A DNA stretch of 64,000 bases from NCBI RefSeq assembly GCF_039555335.1, contig NC_092636.1, forward strand, positions 651,501-715,500, given 5' to 3'. The notes below the pieces were generated by a model, which had not been told where the DNA came from, ran no database searches, and saw only the letters and a list, made by a program, of their open reading frames with translations. Made by a program: the position numbers and the translations under genes. The stretch is from Amphiura filiformis (Eukaryota; Echinodermata; Ophiuroidea; Amphilepidida; Amphiuridae). Below, piece after piece: positions 23,432-37,400 of the stretch. Numbering within the stretch: the first letter of the stretch is position 1; each line of letters starts with the position of its first letter.

Positions 23432-23614
23432 GGACTATTCCAGTTGAAATCTATACATCCCCTATAGAAAATGTGGCCTTAATCATCCAGCTAATGTGAA
23501 TTTCAAATGGGGTTACCTGAATGGGCGACTCCATTTGCTATCTATACACCCTGTGTGGGAGATTAAGTTCATGTCATCCACAGGGGGTGTATGGATTTCA
23601 AGTGGAATATGCCA
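23432..23614. mobile_element. MITE, family 3, complete
   Basis: GGACTATTCCAGTTGAAATC left, GATTTCAAGTGGAATATGCC right, with the central GGGGTTACCTGAATGGGCGA hairpin of the family. Confidence 0.75.
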
Positions 23615-23651
23615 ATACCAGTATCCTTTTACCAGATAGATGCACTTCATC

Positions 23652-23790
23652 AGTGTTCGAAATATGCCTCAAAAAGTTACAGGCCAGCCGGGCTTGACCT
23701 TAAAAAGTTACCGGCCAGCCAGGCCGGCAACTAGATGCCAGTCAGAAAAGTTACCAGCCAGGCCAAAACCGGCCCTATTTCGAACGCTGC
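23652..23790. mobile_element. Short inverted-repeat element with CCGGCC motifs
   Basis: AGTGTTCGAAATA at the left and TATTTCGAACGCT at the right. Inside, AAAGTTACCGGCCAGCC-type phrases occur three times in tandem. Confidence 0.6.
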
Positions 23791-23925
23791 ACTTCACCTA
23801 TAGTGCAGATCACAGATTGGCTGCTATGGAGTCTACATACACCTTTTAATCATAGGACATGATGAAACAAAACTGATTGTTTTTGCACATTATCAACTTT
23901 CATTTTTTCACTTCATGTACTGTAT

Positions 23926-24340
23926 CCGACCTAATTAACACCCCCCTAATACGCGCCCCTACATTATTTTCTAGTGATACCATCTCAGCGCCCTCTTTTC
24001 AATGCACCAATACAATGCAAAAAATGTGTAAATAAAATTATCTTGCCATATATCCTCGAATAGTCGCCCCTATGGGCTTTGCATTTTCCAAAAGGGGGCG
24101 TTTATTAGGTCATTTTTAGAACGATAATTCCTGTTAAAAGCCTGCTAAAATCGTTAGGTAAGCTTAAAACTCATGCTGAAACTATGAACTTAGGAACGAT
24201 GGCTTCCGGTTCACTTCTGGGTTTACGATCAGACTTTCGCCAACTACCAGTGTCATTAGTGATCATGTGTGCACCTTAGCTTACTACACAAGACAGCATG
24301 GAAATATCGAAGGGCGGATATTCGAGGATATACTGTATAA
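23926..24340. mobile_element. Inverted-repeat element, imperfect
   Basis: TATCCTCGAATA (24051-24062) and TATTCGAGGATA (24319-24330) are inverted. The flanking CGCCCCTA / GGGCG phrases and TACTGTAT near both ends suggest one or two nested elements of the same type. Confidence 0.45.
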
Positions 24341-24480
24341 ACCTTCCGGATAATGAGGAATTTTATATCAAAGAAACAAATACTGTATTTTGAAGTATAA
24401 ATTCCCATTTGTAACTTTCCATTCTTAATTTAAAAAACAAATAAATGATTGACTTAAGCACCCTGAATGCTAATTATATC

Positions 24481-24540
24481 AAACACAGCCAAGTTTCAGA
24501 TGTCTTTCAAACACAAGCCAAGTTTCAGATGTCTTTCAAC
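24481..24540 (+). repeat. Short tandem duplication
   Basis: The phrase GCCAAGTTTCAGATGTCTTT occurs twice in succession, about 28 bp apart. Confidence 0.7.
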
Positions 24541-24635
24541 TGTATCTCAAAATCCAAATTGATTTAGCTGCAAACATTTCATCCAGCTTGATCCTGTCAC
24601 ATGTGTAATCGTACGCATCTCTGAAAAGCCACAGG

Positions 24636-24715
24636 GGGCTATTCCAGTTGAAATCCATACACCACCTGGTAGACATGACCTTAATTTTCCACACAAGGAG
24701 TGTGAATCTCAAATT
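24636..24715. mobile_element. Truncated MITE, family 3
   Basis: GGGGCTATTCCAGTTGAAAT through CACAAGGAGTGTGAATCTC: left half only. Confidence 0.65.
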
Positions 24716-25081
24716 TGCACAAACTGATTATAATGCAAGGTTGAAAAGGACATTTTGTTACCAGTGTGTCAGGTAAAACATTTCTCATTAGATAAAGGAA
24801 TGGTTACATTTTTTCTTCATAAAGTCACATGTAAGCTTGAATCGCTGATTATAAATCCAACAAATAGTAGGTTGCTGACAGTGTTTTAAACAACTTATTT
24901 CTCATTACATTTAGGAATGGATGGTTCATGAAGTCGAATATTAGCTTAAATTGCCGATATCACATCCAACAAATAGCAGGTTGACTATTAAATCACATTA
25001 GATAAAACAAGGTAACGATAACACTGGTACAAATAATATTGCTTATCATATCCTAGTTGTTCCTCTTCATGTAATATCCTC

Positions 25082-25441
25082 TCAGTTTTTGTTGCCAAAG
25101 ATCGGCGATTCTATATCACTACTAATATTGCTTATACTGCTATCACTACTCCTCTGTGATGCACGTTTACTGCTTCCGTTTACATCATCACCATCATGTT
25201 CATCACCTTTAGCCTCTTTGTTCAGCCGTTTTAAGTCGTCTAGGCCTATTCTATTATTGGAGTTGGTGGATGAAGTACTACTGGACGTTTTCTTGTGGTA
25301 GATGGGTGCCGTGAAGTTGATACCAGCTTCTTGGAGGACATTCTCCGGGATGAGAGTCCGTAATTTGCTCACAGTATTCAGCAGTGCATCTCGTTCAAGG
25401 TTAAGGTTACGAATTTCGCTCTTCAAGCTGCTCTCATTTTC
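25082..25441 (-). CDS. Rab-GAP exon 13 (last coding exon)
   Basis: Acceptor CTGTACAG before 25441, stop TGA at 25082-25084; 119 residues. It begins [17 protein letters not shown], a coiled coil matching the C-terminal helix of TBC1D1/4, and then turns Ser/Asn/Asp-rich ([15 protein letters not shown]). Confidence 0.9.
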   Translation of the reverse strand, partial: ENESSLKSEIRNLNLERDALLNTVSKLRTLIPENVLQEAGINFTAPIYHKKTSSSTSSTNSNNRIGLDDLKRLNKEAKGDEHDGDDVNGSSKRASQRSSDSSISNISSDIESPIFGNKN

Positions 25442-28400
25442 CTGTACAGAAAGTAAACCATATCAATATCTGGTTAAATTAGGTAATGCTAGATATTATA
25501 ATCCTCACTCAGAAACTTCCTTCAAATACTTGATTATCTAAATGGTCAAAATTTACTCTCCTCACACTTCAAATTTTTTGAATTTTTATTTTTTCAAATT
25601 ATGCTATCTGTTGTAAATTTACCATAATGACTTTCATACCTAGAAAGTTTCAGTAAATTAAATGTGCACGATCAGGGAAAGCTTTATCAGTAGATACATG
25701 TCAAAGGGTATCCACAGGGTTGTTTTAGAATGCTGGGTTAGTGGGCCACATGCATAAAATATATATCCTGTCAACATATTTGAAAATAATATATTTAATT
25801 TCATATCATGCAGATGGTTGCATGGTATGAGCAGTTGGTCACATGGTATGAGCAGCGTACAGCCACTGGCGGTATAAAGGGGTGGCAATGGAGGCATTTA
25901 CCCTTTATCCTCCCCCACCCCCACCCCAAGAAAAAACCCTTTGGCAAACCCCCTGTCAAAATAAAGCAACCATGGAAAATTTTGGGTAACATTGAGATTT
26001 GTGCCCTCCCACCTGTTTCAATAAAACACTACTGGCAAGAGGGTGTTGTTTGGATCAATTCTGTAGGAAGCTATTTCCATGTCCTGTAATGATGCAATAT
26101 TTGGCATAACATTCATCAGCAAATGAGTCACATTAATAATGAGATGAATGACAAATGTACAGAATACTACCTCTACTACTACTAGTACTACAAGACAAAA
26201 AGATACAAAACAAGAACATGGATAATAATGAGATTGAAACAAATATTTTAAAAAGTTTATCCAACAGCTGGGCATATTTGGGCAATAATCATACAAGCGC
26301 TAGTACATAAAATAGCAATGATATAAAAACAGACATCTTCCCTGTGAAAGAAAACAATACCTTACTGGACTTTTATGTACATAAGGATATTGCAAATATT
26401 CATACAGTGCTTGTTTTTTGCATCTGTGCATACTGTACAAAATATAATGAATATAATATGTCATGCTTGGAATAAGTACATTCTTTCTGAAAGTTAAAGT
26501 TTACGTCAATAAGTTCTGATTTTCATATATAGGTGCCGATATGCATGGTTTTCAAAGTGATTTATAACATGATGGTAAATTTTATTGGTTGTGTACAAAA
26601 AAATCGATTAGTACATGAGTAAGTAAATAGATGACAAGCTTTCTCAAGGGCTTTGATGAATGAATGGCTGCAGTACAGGGAGAGCCAAAGCAGTACTGAT
26701 TAAAAAAGTTGTACTTGACTGGTGATGAAATCACATCGTGACCTGCTTGGTAAGTGGTGGACGTGATACATGATGACCACGGATCACACGCACACGCAGA
26801 CTTGATACCCGCTTGTGTTTAAGAAGACTGTCGCATTGACCGTTACCAACCATTTTGGACACAGGTCCTGTCTGAAAGTTTCAAGTGCAAGTATTAGATG
26901 TTATGGCTGGTGTTTTATGAGGAAGGATGATTCCCAGAGCCTTTCTCTTTTCGGTAAAACAAGAACAATCAGAGAGCTACTGCAGCTGACAGAGCAAAAC
27001 AGCACTCTCTTGCACTGGTTGATGTGTGCGCTTGTTAATGAGCAACAGACGGGGCTGTGCTCCGTTTAGTACCCTTCATGAGCACAAATAGAAACTTTGG
27101 CGCGTAATTGCACTGGCCAATCAAATTACCAGTCTGTTGTTATGATTATGGGGTGATTGCTTTGAACACACACCATGGGCAAGAGAGTGCTGTTCTCCTG
27201 TAGCTGAATCCACGAACTCCAACCAAAAACGTCATCATGATAGACACACCCATTATTTGCTTCCAAATAACATAACGCAAGTTGTGATTTATGATGTATG
27301 GTATAAGAATTTCATTTGCTAAAGATCTGTTCAAATATAACATAAGACTTGTAGAATAAATTTATATTTGTGAGTGAGCAGTATGAACTTGCAAATTCCC
27401 TACTTTGTGTGTGTGGGAAAAAATCACATTTTTGAAAGATTTTGTTAACCATAAAAGAAACATGAATGATAAAAATCTCTTGAAAATTAGGGTATGGGAA
27501 AAATAAGCACTCCTGTAAAAATACAACAGCCTAAGGCCATCTTAATTAAATCCTGTGTCTGAAAGCTTATAAGAAATTCAAAACCTAATGCGAAATACGG
27601 TGTTTTTACTGTATTTTTATTTTTTTTTATTTTATTATATGTCAGTACAGGATAAGCATTTTGTGCCAATAATATCCAATATTGTAAAATGTTGGAATAG
27701 CAGACAAAAAAGTCACTGCTACAAACTACTATTCTTCTAGAGATAAAAAAATGAATTTCTTGATTTTCAAAGAGGACTACGCGCACGATTTTACTAACGC
27801 GCGCGGCAGCTTTGAGACACAGGATTTAATTAAGATGGCTTAATCTAATAAAATGTAATCTAATTTTACAGGGCTTTCATAGCACCATTACATGAGATCA
27901 TCATGCTTTACAATAACAAGACAGTTCTCGTATCACAAGTCAGGTCAATTTCCCAATCACTTTGAGTAACTGAAATAGAATAAGGGTTTCTCAGGAAAAT
28001 GCTGGTCCCTGGGGCTTTCTTGGTTTGTAAAAAAAAATTAAATATTGAAACAAACAAAAATTTGAAACAATTTTTATACAATTTTACCCACCATACACCA
28101 CTTGGCCCACCCTATACCATTTGACCCACCCATACATACACAACTTGACCTACCCCGACACTCCCGAGACTCATTCTGACACCCCTTAACCTACCCTGAC
28201 ACCTCTTAATCCATCCTGACACCCCTTGTCCTACATTGACAATACCTGACCCACCTGACACTCCATTCACCCATCCTCACACCCCTTAACCCACTTGATA
28301 CCACTTGACCCAACCTGACACCATTTGACCCACCCTGACACCACTTGATCCACCCTGACACCCCTTGCCCCACCCTGACACCCTTTGTCCCACCCTGACA

Positions 28401-31400
28401 CCCCTTGCCCCACCCTGACACCCTTTGTCCCACCCCGACACCACTTGACCCAACATGACACCACTTGTTACAATTTTTTTTAAATAGGCCTTACCCGTAA
28501 GCTACTGATGGTTTCCTCATGGTTGTGTACAGTGTTATGTGCCGCCTGTAACTGCTCCAGCAATTGATTGTTATGTCTACGTAGATTGCGATTAGCTTTC
28601 TCCATACTATCCATATCTGCCGTTGCATTGTGTTGCATGGGAGTAGGGATCATCTCCTCTTGGAAGATGTGGTATTCTACCTCGTAAGAATGCAGCTCCT
28701 TAGAGATGTCCATGCTGCAAGCCTGTTGGAGATCAATGCAAGCAAAATATAATGGTGAGACATATGGTATGTAGGCCTATACTGTAAAGAATGAAATTTT
28801 GTGTGCATGAAAATTTCAAATTTTGCAAGTGACATGGATTTGTGAAATTTATACTCCTGCTAATATAACTATTTCCAAAAGGCCTATAAGAAAATGTATT
28901 AATTTTGTGACAATTACATGCCACAAAAATGAGTTCTTTCAAATTGCGAAAATTACGTGCCACAAAAATATTTAGCTTTACAGTGATTCATAGCATTTGA
29001 TGTAATGATTAACCTCTCAACCACTTCAAATAGTAAACATATGGCCATCCCCACAAATGTGTAGGTTTATTTGCATAACCTTGCATAACTGGCAGCATAC
29101 TCATGTCCAGACATCTATATTTAGACTATGTCAAGCAACTAGTGTATATATAACATGGACTGGACAGCCAAGAGTACCAACATGCAGAGTAGACAAGTTT
29201 AAGGAGTCATCTCAGGAGTCCCACTTGTAAGGTCACTCTAAAAGCAACAAGCCTAAAGCTGAATTTATACTCAATCACTTTGCAAAAAAGCCATTCTCAA
29301 GCATGCTCAGTGTTTTCTTTGGGTTTCAGAGCATCAAGCCAATCAATCGATACAATCACTGTGGCAAAAAACGATGACGCTTTTGCCAGTTGAAGAAATC
29401 TCAACTTCGAGCGATATCCCTTGACACGTGAATGCAACAACCAGTCATTTACAACCAACTAGAATTGTTCTTTTGCTAATTAATTTACCTTTCTCATCAA
29501 ATATTAACTTTCGTTGATGAATTAATTCAAACCAATAATTATTGACAGCAAAGGATGTTCTAAAAATGTATTTTGTGGCATTTAAATATTTTAATTGTCA
29601 TCTGCAATCACTATCGCCGTGAAAAGTATAAATGCAAAAATGATGAGCGATGTGTGAGGAAATTATAGCCTTATTGAATATTACACACAACAACCCTGCA
29701 GTTAAAGGTAGTATTAACATTGGAATTATTGAAAACATCTGGGCCTCATTACTGCTAAATTGTTAGTTTAAAGTATATATAACTATACATATCAGAATGA
29801 AAATAATCTGCACAATTCAACTGTGATGTCAAATTTATAAAAAAAATGTTCTGTTTTTTGGACAAAATTACAAAAGATCGTGATTTAGACGCACTCCACT
29901 ACACAGCAGTATATTTTCTAATCTTACCTGATTAATGACTTTTTCCATCTGGACCACTCCAAAGGTTGGTAGGTTATTCTTCAGAAATTCAATGGTGGCC
30001 TCAAACCCATTGCAAGCTAGTAGAAGCTCCTCATGGATGCCAAGGATGAGAAGAGCTACTTTGAAGATGACATCAAAGCCTTGAAGGAAGATGAGGTCTG
30101 TCCGTGTGTAGATGATATTAAGAAAGTATTAGTATTATCAAGACAAAGTTTCTCGTCATATTAAACTTTCCAAACTTCTTTCAAAAATAAGGTGTTATAA
30201 AAAATATCACTCATCAATTCTAAACAACTGATTGGATGATTGCTTTCTCAATGTGTCATGTTAATTAGCAATAATGTACCTCTATTGCATCTGCAATGCA
30301 ATTAAAGCGCGACACAGTCTACGCCATACCCGAGTATTATGCACGGCCATGCATCCAATTTTGCTGCAACACACGCTGTCACTAACGCTGTGCATGTGTA
30401 CATACTCCACCTTGATGTAAACAACTTAAATATTTGGGCACTATGGTAATATATTCTCTTTAAATCCCAGTATAGTGTAATAAACTTAAATAAGCTTCAA
30501 AAACTTAAATAAGCTTCAAAAACTCCAAAACACGGCAATGCGAATTATACTAAGTGTACCATACAGAACTCATATAAGCGACATATTACGTACTTTAGGC
30601 TTCATGAATATAAGAGACCGTATTATTTTCTTAACTGGATGTATGATGTTTAAAGTTAAAAATGAAATTGCACCCTCCTACCTCAATGATCTGTTTTCGT
30701 CCAGTTAATATCATTCATTCTGTTAACACTAGAGGTAGTGTAAATGGCGATCTATATGTTCCAAAGTGCAATACAAATTATGGTAAAAGCTCTTTCCAAT
30801 ACAAAGGTAGCGTATTATGGAATGTTATTTGAAAGATATTAGTCAAGTCAACTCATTAATGCAATTCAAAAAGAAACTCAAAGAAGACCTGAAATTGTAG
30901 CACAACTAATTCTGCAGCTCATACATGTCATATGTTTTAAATACTTCGTGTAGCTCTTTGAATTATTTTTAATTACAAAACTTGGTTTTCATGCTGTATA
31001 ATATTTATATAAGGTATTTTAATGCTGTGTAATATTTATGTAAGCTCAATTTTTATGGTTTTTAATAATGTATAATCTACGTGTATTTAATGCTTTTATA
31101 TGTTTGTCTCAGGGCCCTACTGAAAATCAACATTGTAATATTTGTTGAGTAGGTTACCCTGTTTAAATATGGTTAATAAATAAATAAATAAATAAATAAA
31201 TAAGTATTTGCAGTAATAGATCAGGAGTTTTCATCAGACGGCTTCTTGGCCAAATTCAGCCCACCGACTACTGATAATTGACACTTGTCCAACTCTAAAA
31301 TGTAAAGGAATATGTATTTGACCCTTGTGGGCTGCAAATAAATACAGTTGCGAATCCATGGAATGCATATAAAAGAGTGTTGCAGCATCTTTTACACCCA

Positions 31401-34400
31401 AATGTGTCCTCAGGAGTAAAAACATATAATGTGTTTGGCTACGCCTCGTACATCATTTATGTTTTTACTGCCTCGGTCAAATTTTGATGCAAAAGATACT
31501 GCAGTACCCTTTATTTCTTGAAGATGGGTGACCTGATCGACAGCATCATTGCCCCCCCCACTTTTTCTTATCAAAATGGCATTAGCATTAGAAGAAATAT
31601 ATTCTGTTTAGATGTTATGAACGAAAAAGTGACAGCCTCATCCCCAATTGTGGTATACCACACAAACCATTCTATGGGCTGTTGCGAAACACGTTTTTAC
31701 TTAACTAACATCAAACAAGGTAATGCAATTTACCTCAAAACTTGGGAACTAGATTATTGTGGTACAGGCCTCAATGTGTGGTACAAAACACAACACAAAA
31801 AATTCTGATCACCTACCTTTAACTGCCTAAAATTATTCTACCATTGAAAAGGCAACTATGCCTGTGTTTGTTTATTTACTCACCAAATACTTTGGATACA
31901 AAACCCAACGGGAATTGTGATGCGAATATGGTAAGAAACCATGGAGCTGCATAAAGAGAGGGCGCTATGTCGTTGATCTGTAGGTGATCGTGAAGGCGTC
32001 GGTGATGGTCGTGAAGAAGACGCTCTAATTGGTACATCTGGATCTGATGGAAAGAATCACGGTACTTGGTTGGTTAAAAGTCATTTTTATGATAAGTCAC
32101 ACATGTTTCTGTTTTGTTTTTATAAAGATGTTCTTGTCAAATTACTGTGTCAAGTAAAAATGTTCACAAGATTTTTATTTTTGCCCTTTTTCGCTGGTTA
32201 ATTTCAGAACTGTGAATTTAACAGCCCAAGAAAATATTTTTGACCTATATACTTTAATGTGTACCTGTTTGAAACAGCGAGTAAAATATATGTGCAAACT
32301 GTTTGGAACAGTGGAAATCTCGAAAAATGAATACAACAAAATGTATTGTATCGTATTCCTGATAACATGTGCAAAGTAAGCATTTCAATAGCAAATTCAC
32401 CAAAGTATATACAAGGTTTATGCTAAAAATGGCAAAGTTGCCTAAAGTGATGACACATCAAAACTACTGTAACATATGAAATATTTGCATACAAATATGT
32501 TCTGCATATCTTGAGAGTGACATGGATTTGGCAACATTTTCATGCTGGCATATATTTCTTTTTCCTACAGACACTTTGAAAATGTATCAAATTTGCAAAA
32601 ATTACATGATGCAAAATGTCAGTGTTGGCCCTCATCAAATCATGAAAATTGTGTGACCCACAAATATTGTTCTTTATGGTATCAACAACTGGAAAAATAA
32701 AAATCTTGTTTTTTTGAATAAAATTTGAAGTGTAGTTACCTGTAATGAAGTCATATCTGGTCTATACTGTCTCACGGAAGCCCAAACCAAACATAAGGTA
32801 TACTAGCATCTCAAAGGCATCCTCCTCATCCAACTAGAGCAACAAAAAAAGTATGACTCATTAAAACATAATGTGAGAGAAAGAGAGCAAAAGGGGTAGA
32901 ACACAGATGGGACAGAATGAGGGGATAGAAAGGGGAAATCAAAGAGGGGGTAAGAGATAGGGGAAGGACTCAGGGCAAGGAACTAGAGAAGAGGGACAGA
33001 AAAGAACAGAAGACAGACACTGGACAAATATTAGTGTGCTTAGGCACAGCAGCTGAAACGAGTATACCATCATGCATTGCAGCATATCTGCATGCCTCAT
33101 ATAGCAAATGTATAAACAAGAGTCGCTTAGATATTGCGAGCTATGGCTAGTTTCACAATACTTTAGGGGTCATATTTTTTGCAAACAAAAGTCTAAGCTC
33201 CCCTGATTTAAGTGAGTTATTGAAAGTTGAAGAGAGGGATTCTGTGTGTACATTTTCTATGGCACATTCAGTTCTATTATGGTACCGCAAAGCATAATGG
33301 GACACTTCCTTCAGCTGTTGTGGTGCTTAAGTATGTGTGCATAGAGGTGTGGGCTGTGTTTGGCCATGCACATGTTTCCACACCCATAAAAGTTTTTGTT
33401 TTTCAGCTTATGGGAAAAGTACCAGTAATAATAAAAACAAATTAAAAAGTCCCAAGGGTTCATAAAGAGCATGCAACAAAAATGCTTTTCCAAAAGATAT
33501 CTCTTGGCTCAATTCAAGCTTCATGCATAATGTTATAAATTTTGCAGTTCTAATAATTATCTTCAACATTGATAAAAGCTGCATCAAAATGATCATTACT
33601 CATCAGTTGTGATATAAAAACCTAAATTCTTCTAATTGCAGCATTAGGATCCTCCTGAACAAATTATGTGGATCTTATGTTACATTTTGATGTGGGAGTC
33701 TTTTACAAAAATCACTTGTAACTGTTGGGTAACAATCACGTTGATACATCCTGTATAAAGGCAGCTATTAGAGTTTCTTGCACTGCAATGGCAGTAACTG
33801 GCATGGAACAGCTGCCGCATGGAAAATGCCAGGGCATAGATTTTGTCTTGGTTTGCAAGAATCAAAATCCATCAAGTTGATTCTTGTAACCGAATCTTAC
33901 GAGAATCTCTATGAGAATCGATTCTGTGATTCTTGTCGAAATCTAGGCCCTGAATGCCATAATGGCATCTGCAACTCTGGTTCAAAAGTATTCAATCCCG
34001 TAACAAAAAGATCTGTAAGGGAAATCATTGATAGAATTGAGGAGGCAACTTACATGCATAAGTAAGACCCCAGCAACAAAGCTGAGCCCCTGACAGTATC
34101 CGACCTCTTCATCCAGTAGTGAGAAAGCCTTGAGTAGATTAAACAAGGATAGCTGCCCTCTCCCTAATGGATTGGCAAAGTATGCATGCGTAGGAAACGT
34201 GCGACCTGTTGACATAATCAGAATGCACAAACTCTCAAACCTTGTCATGTGAGAATGGTAATAAACTTAAATGAAACATTCATTGAAATTGCTTTTAGTT
34301 GCAAGAGTAAATTGTGATCCATAGACAATCATGCACATAATATCATGTTGGGGATGAAAACAAAACTCGACCGACGTGGTTCCGGGTGGTTCCGTCCGGT

Positions 34401-37400
34401 TGGAGCTGGTTTCTATTGTTCTAAACAATGGAACACGGTTTAACCACCAGTAACCGCTGGTCAATGGGTGGTCAAGTTTTGATTTCATCCCTTACATTGT
34501 CATAAGTAGCTTTTTAGCAGAACTTTGGATTCTGCATCTTTTTTTTTCATGCAAAATGTCAGCAAGGCAATTGTAAGGCTATCGCCACACATGTGGTATT
34601 AAAATATTGAATTGGGCTTCTTTTTGCTATTCCATGATGAAAATTTGCCACACAGGTTTTGAGTTAAATGGTCTTCAAAAAAGGGGAGTTACTTTTGACG
34701 TATTTAGATGAGGATTATAACATTTTTTTTAAATAAGTCTGTGCAACATTCTATACCTCGCAATCAGTTTAATATCTACATGATACAGATATAACTTGTA
34801 TTGTTTGATGTGGTAATCAAATTTTGACAATTTCATAACCAAGAACCATTCACATTCACAATCCGCTTGAACAAGATGCACCAACATACCTTGACATGGG
34901 AAATTCCAATTGAAATCCATACACCCCCTATGGCAGACATGACCTTAATCTTCCACACAAGGAGTGTGAATTTCTAATGGGGTCACCTGAATGGGTGACT
35001 CCATTTGAAATATACATACCTGTGTGGGAAATTAATGTCATGTCTTCCATAGGGGGTGTGTATGGATTTCAACTGGAAATGCCAAATATACATCTCAAAT
35101 ATATAACGTTCGTACAATTTTTTTGTGTTGTTGCTATCTTCAAAATACCGTAAAAACTTGATAGTTAGCATATGCGCTTACTATCGAGCGCTTTTGAAAA
35201 CATGAAATTGTACCAAAGTCTGGCGCTTTACCAACTGAGCTAAAGGGGTTGAGACACACATTTGCAGGTTTACTTGTTCGTATATATATCCATGTGTATC
35301 GATGATTTGCTCAAACCCTGTACACTTTTGTGAATGGGGCACTTCATGTTTGCATGTTTTAAAAGCGCTCAATAGTAAGCACATACATGTATGCTAACTA
35401 TTGAGTTTTTATTTACTGTAAATATTCCATATCTTACCTAAATCGATAAGAATAGAATGTTGATGTGTGGTGAGTCTCTTGAGGAGTTCTACGTATGAAT
35501 CATGATGAGGTATTGCCATGGTAATAGATTGCTTTCTTAGCTTGTGTTGATCCACCAGGAATGTCCAGATCTCTCCTCGTTTGCTCCTTGGTATACCTGA
35601 ATAACATAATATTACACAAGATGAGAATTGTTACAAATTCACATTATTATTGTTATGACCTGCAGTTAAAGGCATGAGGATGACAAAACAGGAACATTCT
35701 GAAAAAACAGGAAAAAGCGTGTAAAATGTGGCTAAAAATAAATAAAAATGCAGAAATTTGGACAACAAAAAGCAGGAATTCCTGCTTGGGCAGGAAAATT
35801 CTCATGCCTAAAAGGGTGAACTTGGGTATGGGCACAGAGTTGTAACTAGTCTTGACTTTTGGATGTAAATCAGATGACTGACTCAAGTTACATTCAGGGA
35901 GTCATGATGATGACTAGCTATGGTTTAGCAAAAAACTTCTCTTCAAAATGCATATAAGTGTTGTAAATAGAACTTGTTTTGCCAACAATCAACCCTTATG
36001 TAGCGATTTCACATGAAGGATAATGCATCTACTATGCATCCAATCATAGGTGGTTACCAGATCCGAGTCTGGTACACATGAATCGAGATCACTCTACATT
36101 CATAATGGAACATCTGAAATCTCTCAACATTGTGGGAGAGGTCCAGTTTCAATTTCCGACGCGACGGTGGCAACTTGCTGGGGTATTGACTAATGCGGCC
36201 CATACATGATCAATTTGATTGGGGACCCTAGATGCAGGACTGGATACAAAATAATATTTCTCTTCAATATTATTGAAGAGATCTAATCTAGTTTTATTGA
36301 CGGTTGGACAATAAAATCACTATTATGTTCATGTGTACAGCGCACAATGGTAGATTTTGTATCCACTCTTGTATCTAGGGTCTTTGATATTGATTAATCA
36401 AATTGATCGTGTATGGGCCGCATTAGTAAAAAAGTTTTAATTTATTGACAAAATCTGTAGATTTAAATCACAGACTTCCGTTCTACCCAAATCAAAAGAG
36501 TATGCCATCCTTCGGAGGGGACATTATGCTGTGTGGTCCCATGTATAGAGAGTCATACCTATTATAATTATACAAATATATGACAGTCAGTTTAGAAAAC
36601 AGTAGGATATCCCCTGTCTGTCCCAAATCCTTCATAGAGCTGTTTGAATATTCACAATTTCAGAACAGATCAGATGAGCGTTGATAGGTGGCGCTCTGTG
36701 CTTTGTAGAGCACCATATAAATGCTTGTAATAAATAAATAAATAAAGTTGAATCGTACCTTGCTTGAATAGGCGATTGATTTCATCCTCATCAACCTTGG
36801 CAGTAGACTTGTTAGGTTGTATTAGTAATCTCTCCCACTCCTTGGTGGCATGGATCAGACATGGGTTCAGCTCCTCGTAATTGAGTTTGATGCGTTTCTC
36901 ATGAGCTGCATCTTGACGAGCTATGCAAACATACAAACCAAAGTCATTATGGCAAAATACAAGAAATATTAGATTTAAGCATATGCAATGAGTTTATTAC
37001 TTGTAATGTTTCAATACATAGACTTTTCAAATGCGGAGACAACATTTTTATATTTCTTGGGTACAAATAAAATCGGAAATAAAAGTTTGAGTCTGACAAT
37101 TCTGTCAACCAAACTCCAGCACAGTTTGTGATTGGATAGTATGGAACAACTCTGCGGTGCTTTACTTAGGTATGTGATACTAACAATCATGGCCTGTGAG
37201 TTATTTGGTACACAGGATCATCAGACATAAAATAGTATCTTTATTTCTGGTTTTTATTATAGCTATAATTGTCCATCTAATGTATCTTATTTCAAGCAGT
37301 TCCATAAAGCATTTAGCCACAACACAGGAACTTTGCAGCTTCAAGAGCGCACACCCTAGACATTCCACAATGACTATCACAACCAGGATCAGCTCCCGAG

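Larger units (their letters stand above)
25442..28494 (-). other. Rab-GAP intron 12
   Basis: Holds the inverted-repeat elements at 26999-27194 and 27532-27842 and the minisatellite at 28086-28468. The rest (25442-26998, 27195-27531) is AT-rich without recognised genes. A fragment near 25862-26020 shares CCCTCCC/TTTACCC phrases with 60975-61165. Confidence 0.6.

Noticed and set aside
26815..27069. 84-codon + strand frame
   Set aside because: Overlaps an inverted-repeat element and has no motifs or splice signals.
28206..28464. Two repetitive - strand frames of 65-75 codons
   Set aside because: Translations of the minisatellite; no independent coding evidence.
33778..34065. 95-codon + strand frame overlapping Rab-GAP exon 8
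   Set aside because: Antisense to a verified exon boundary; no family motifs.
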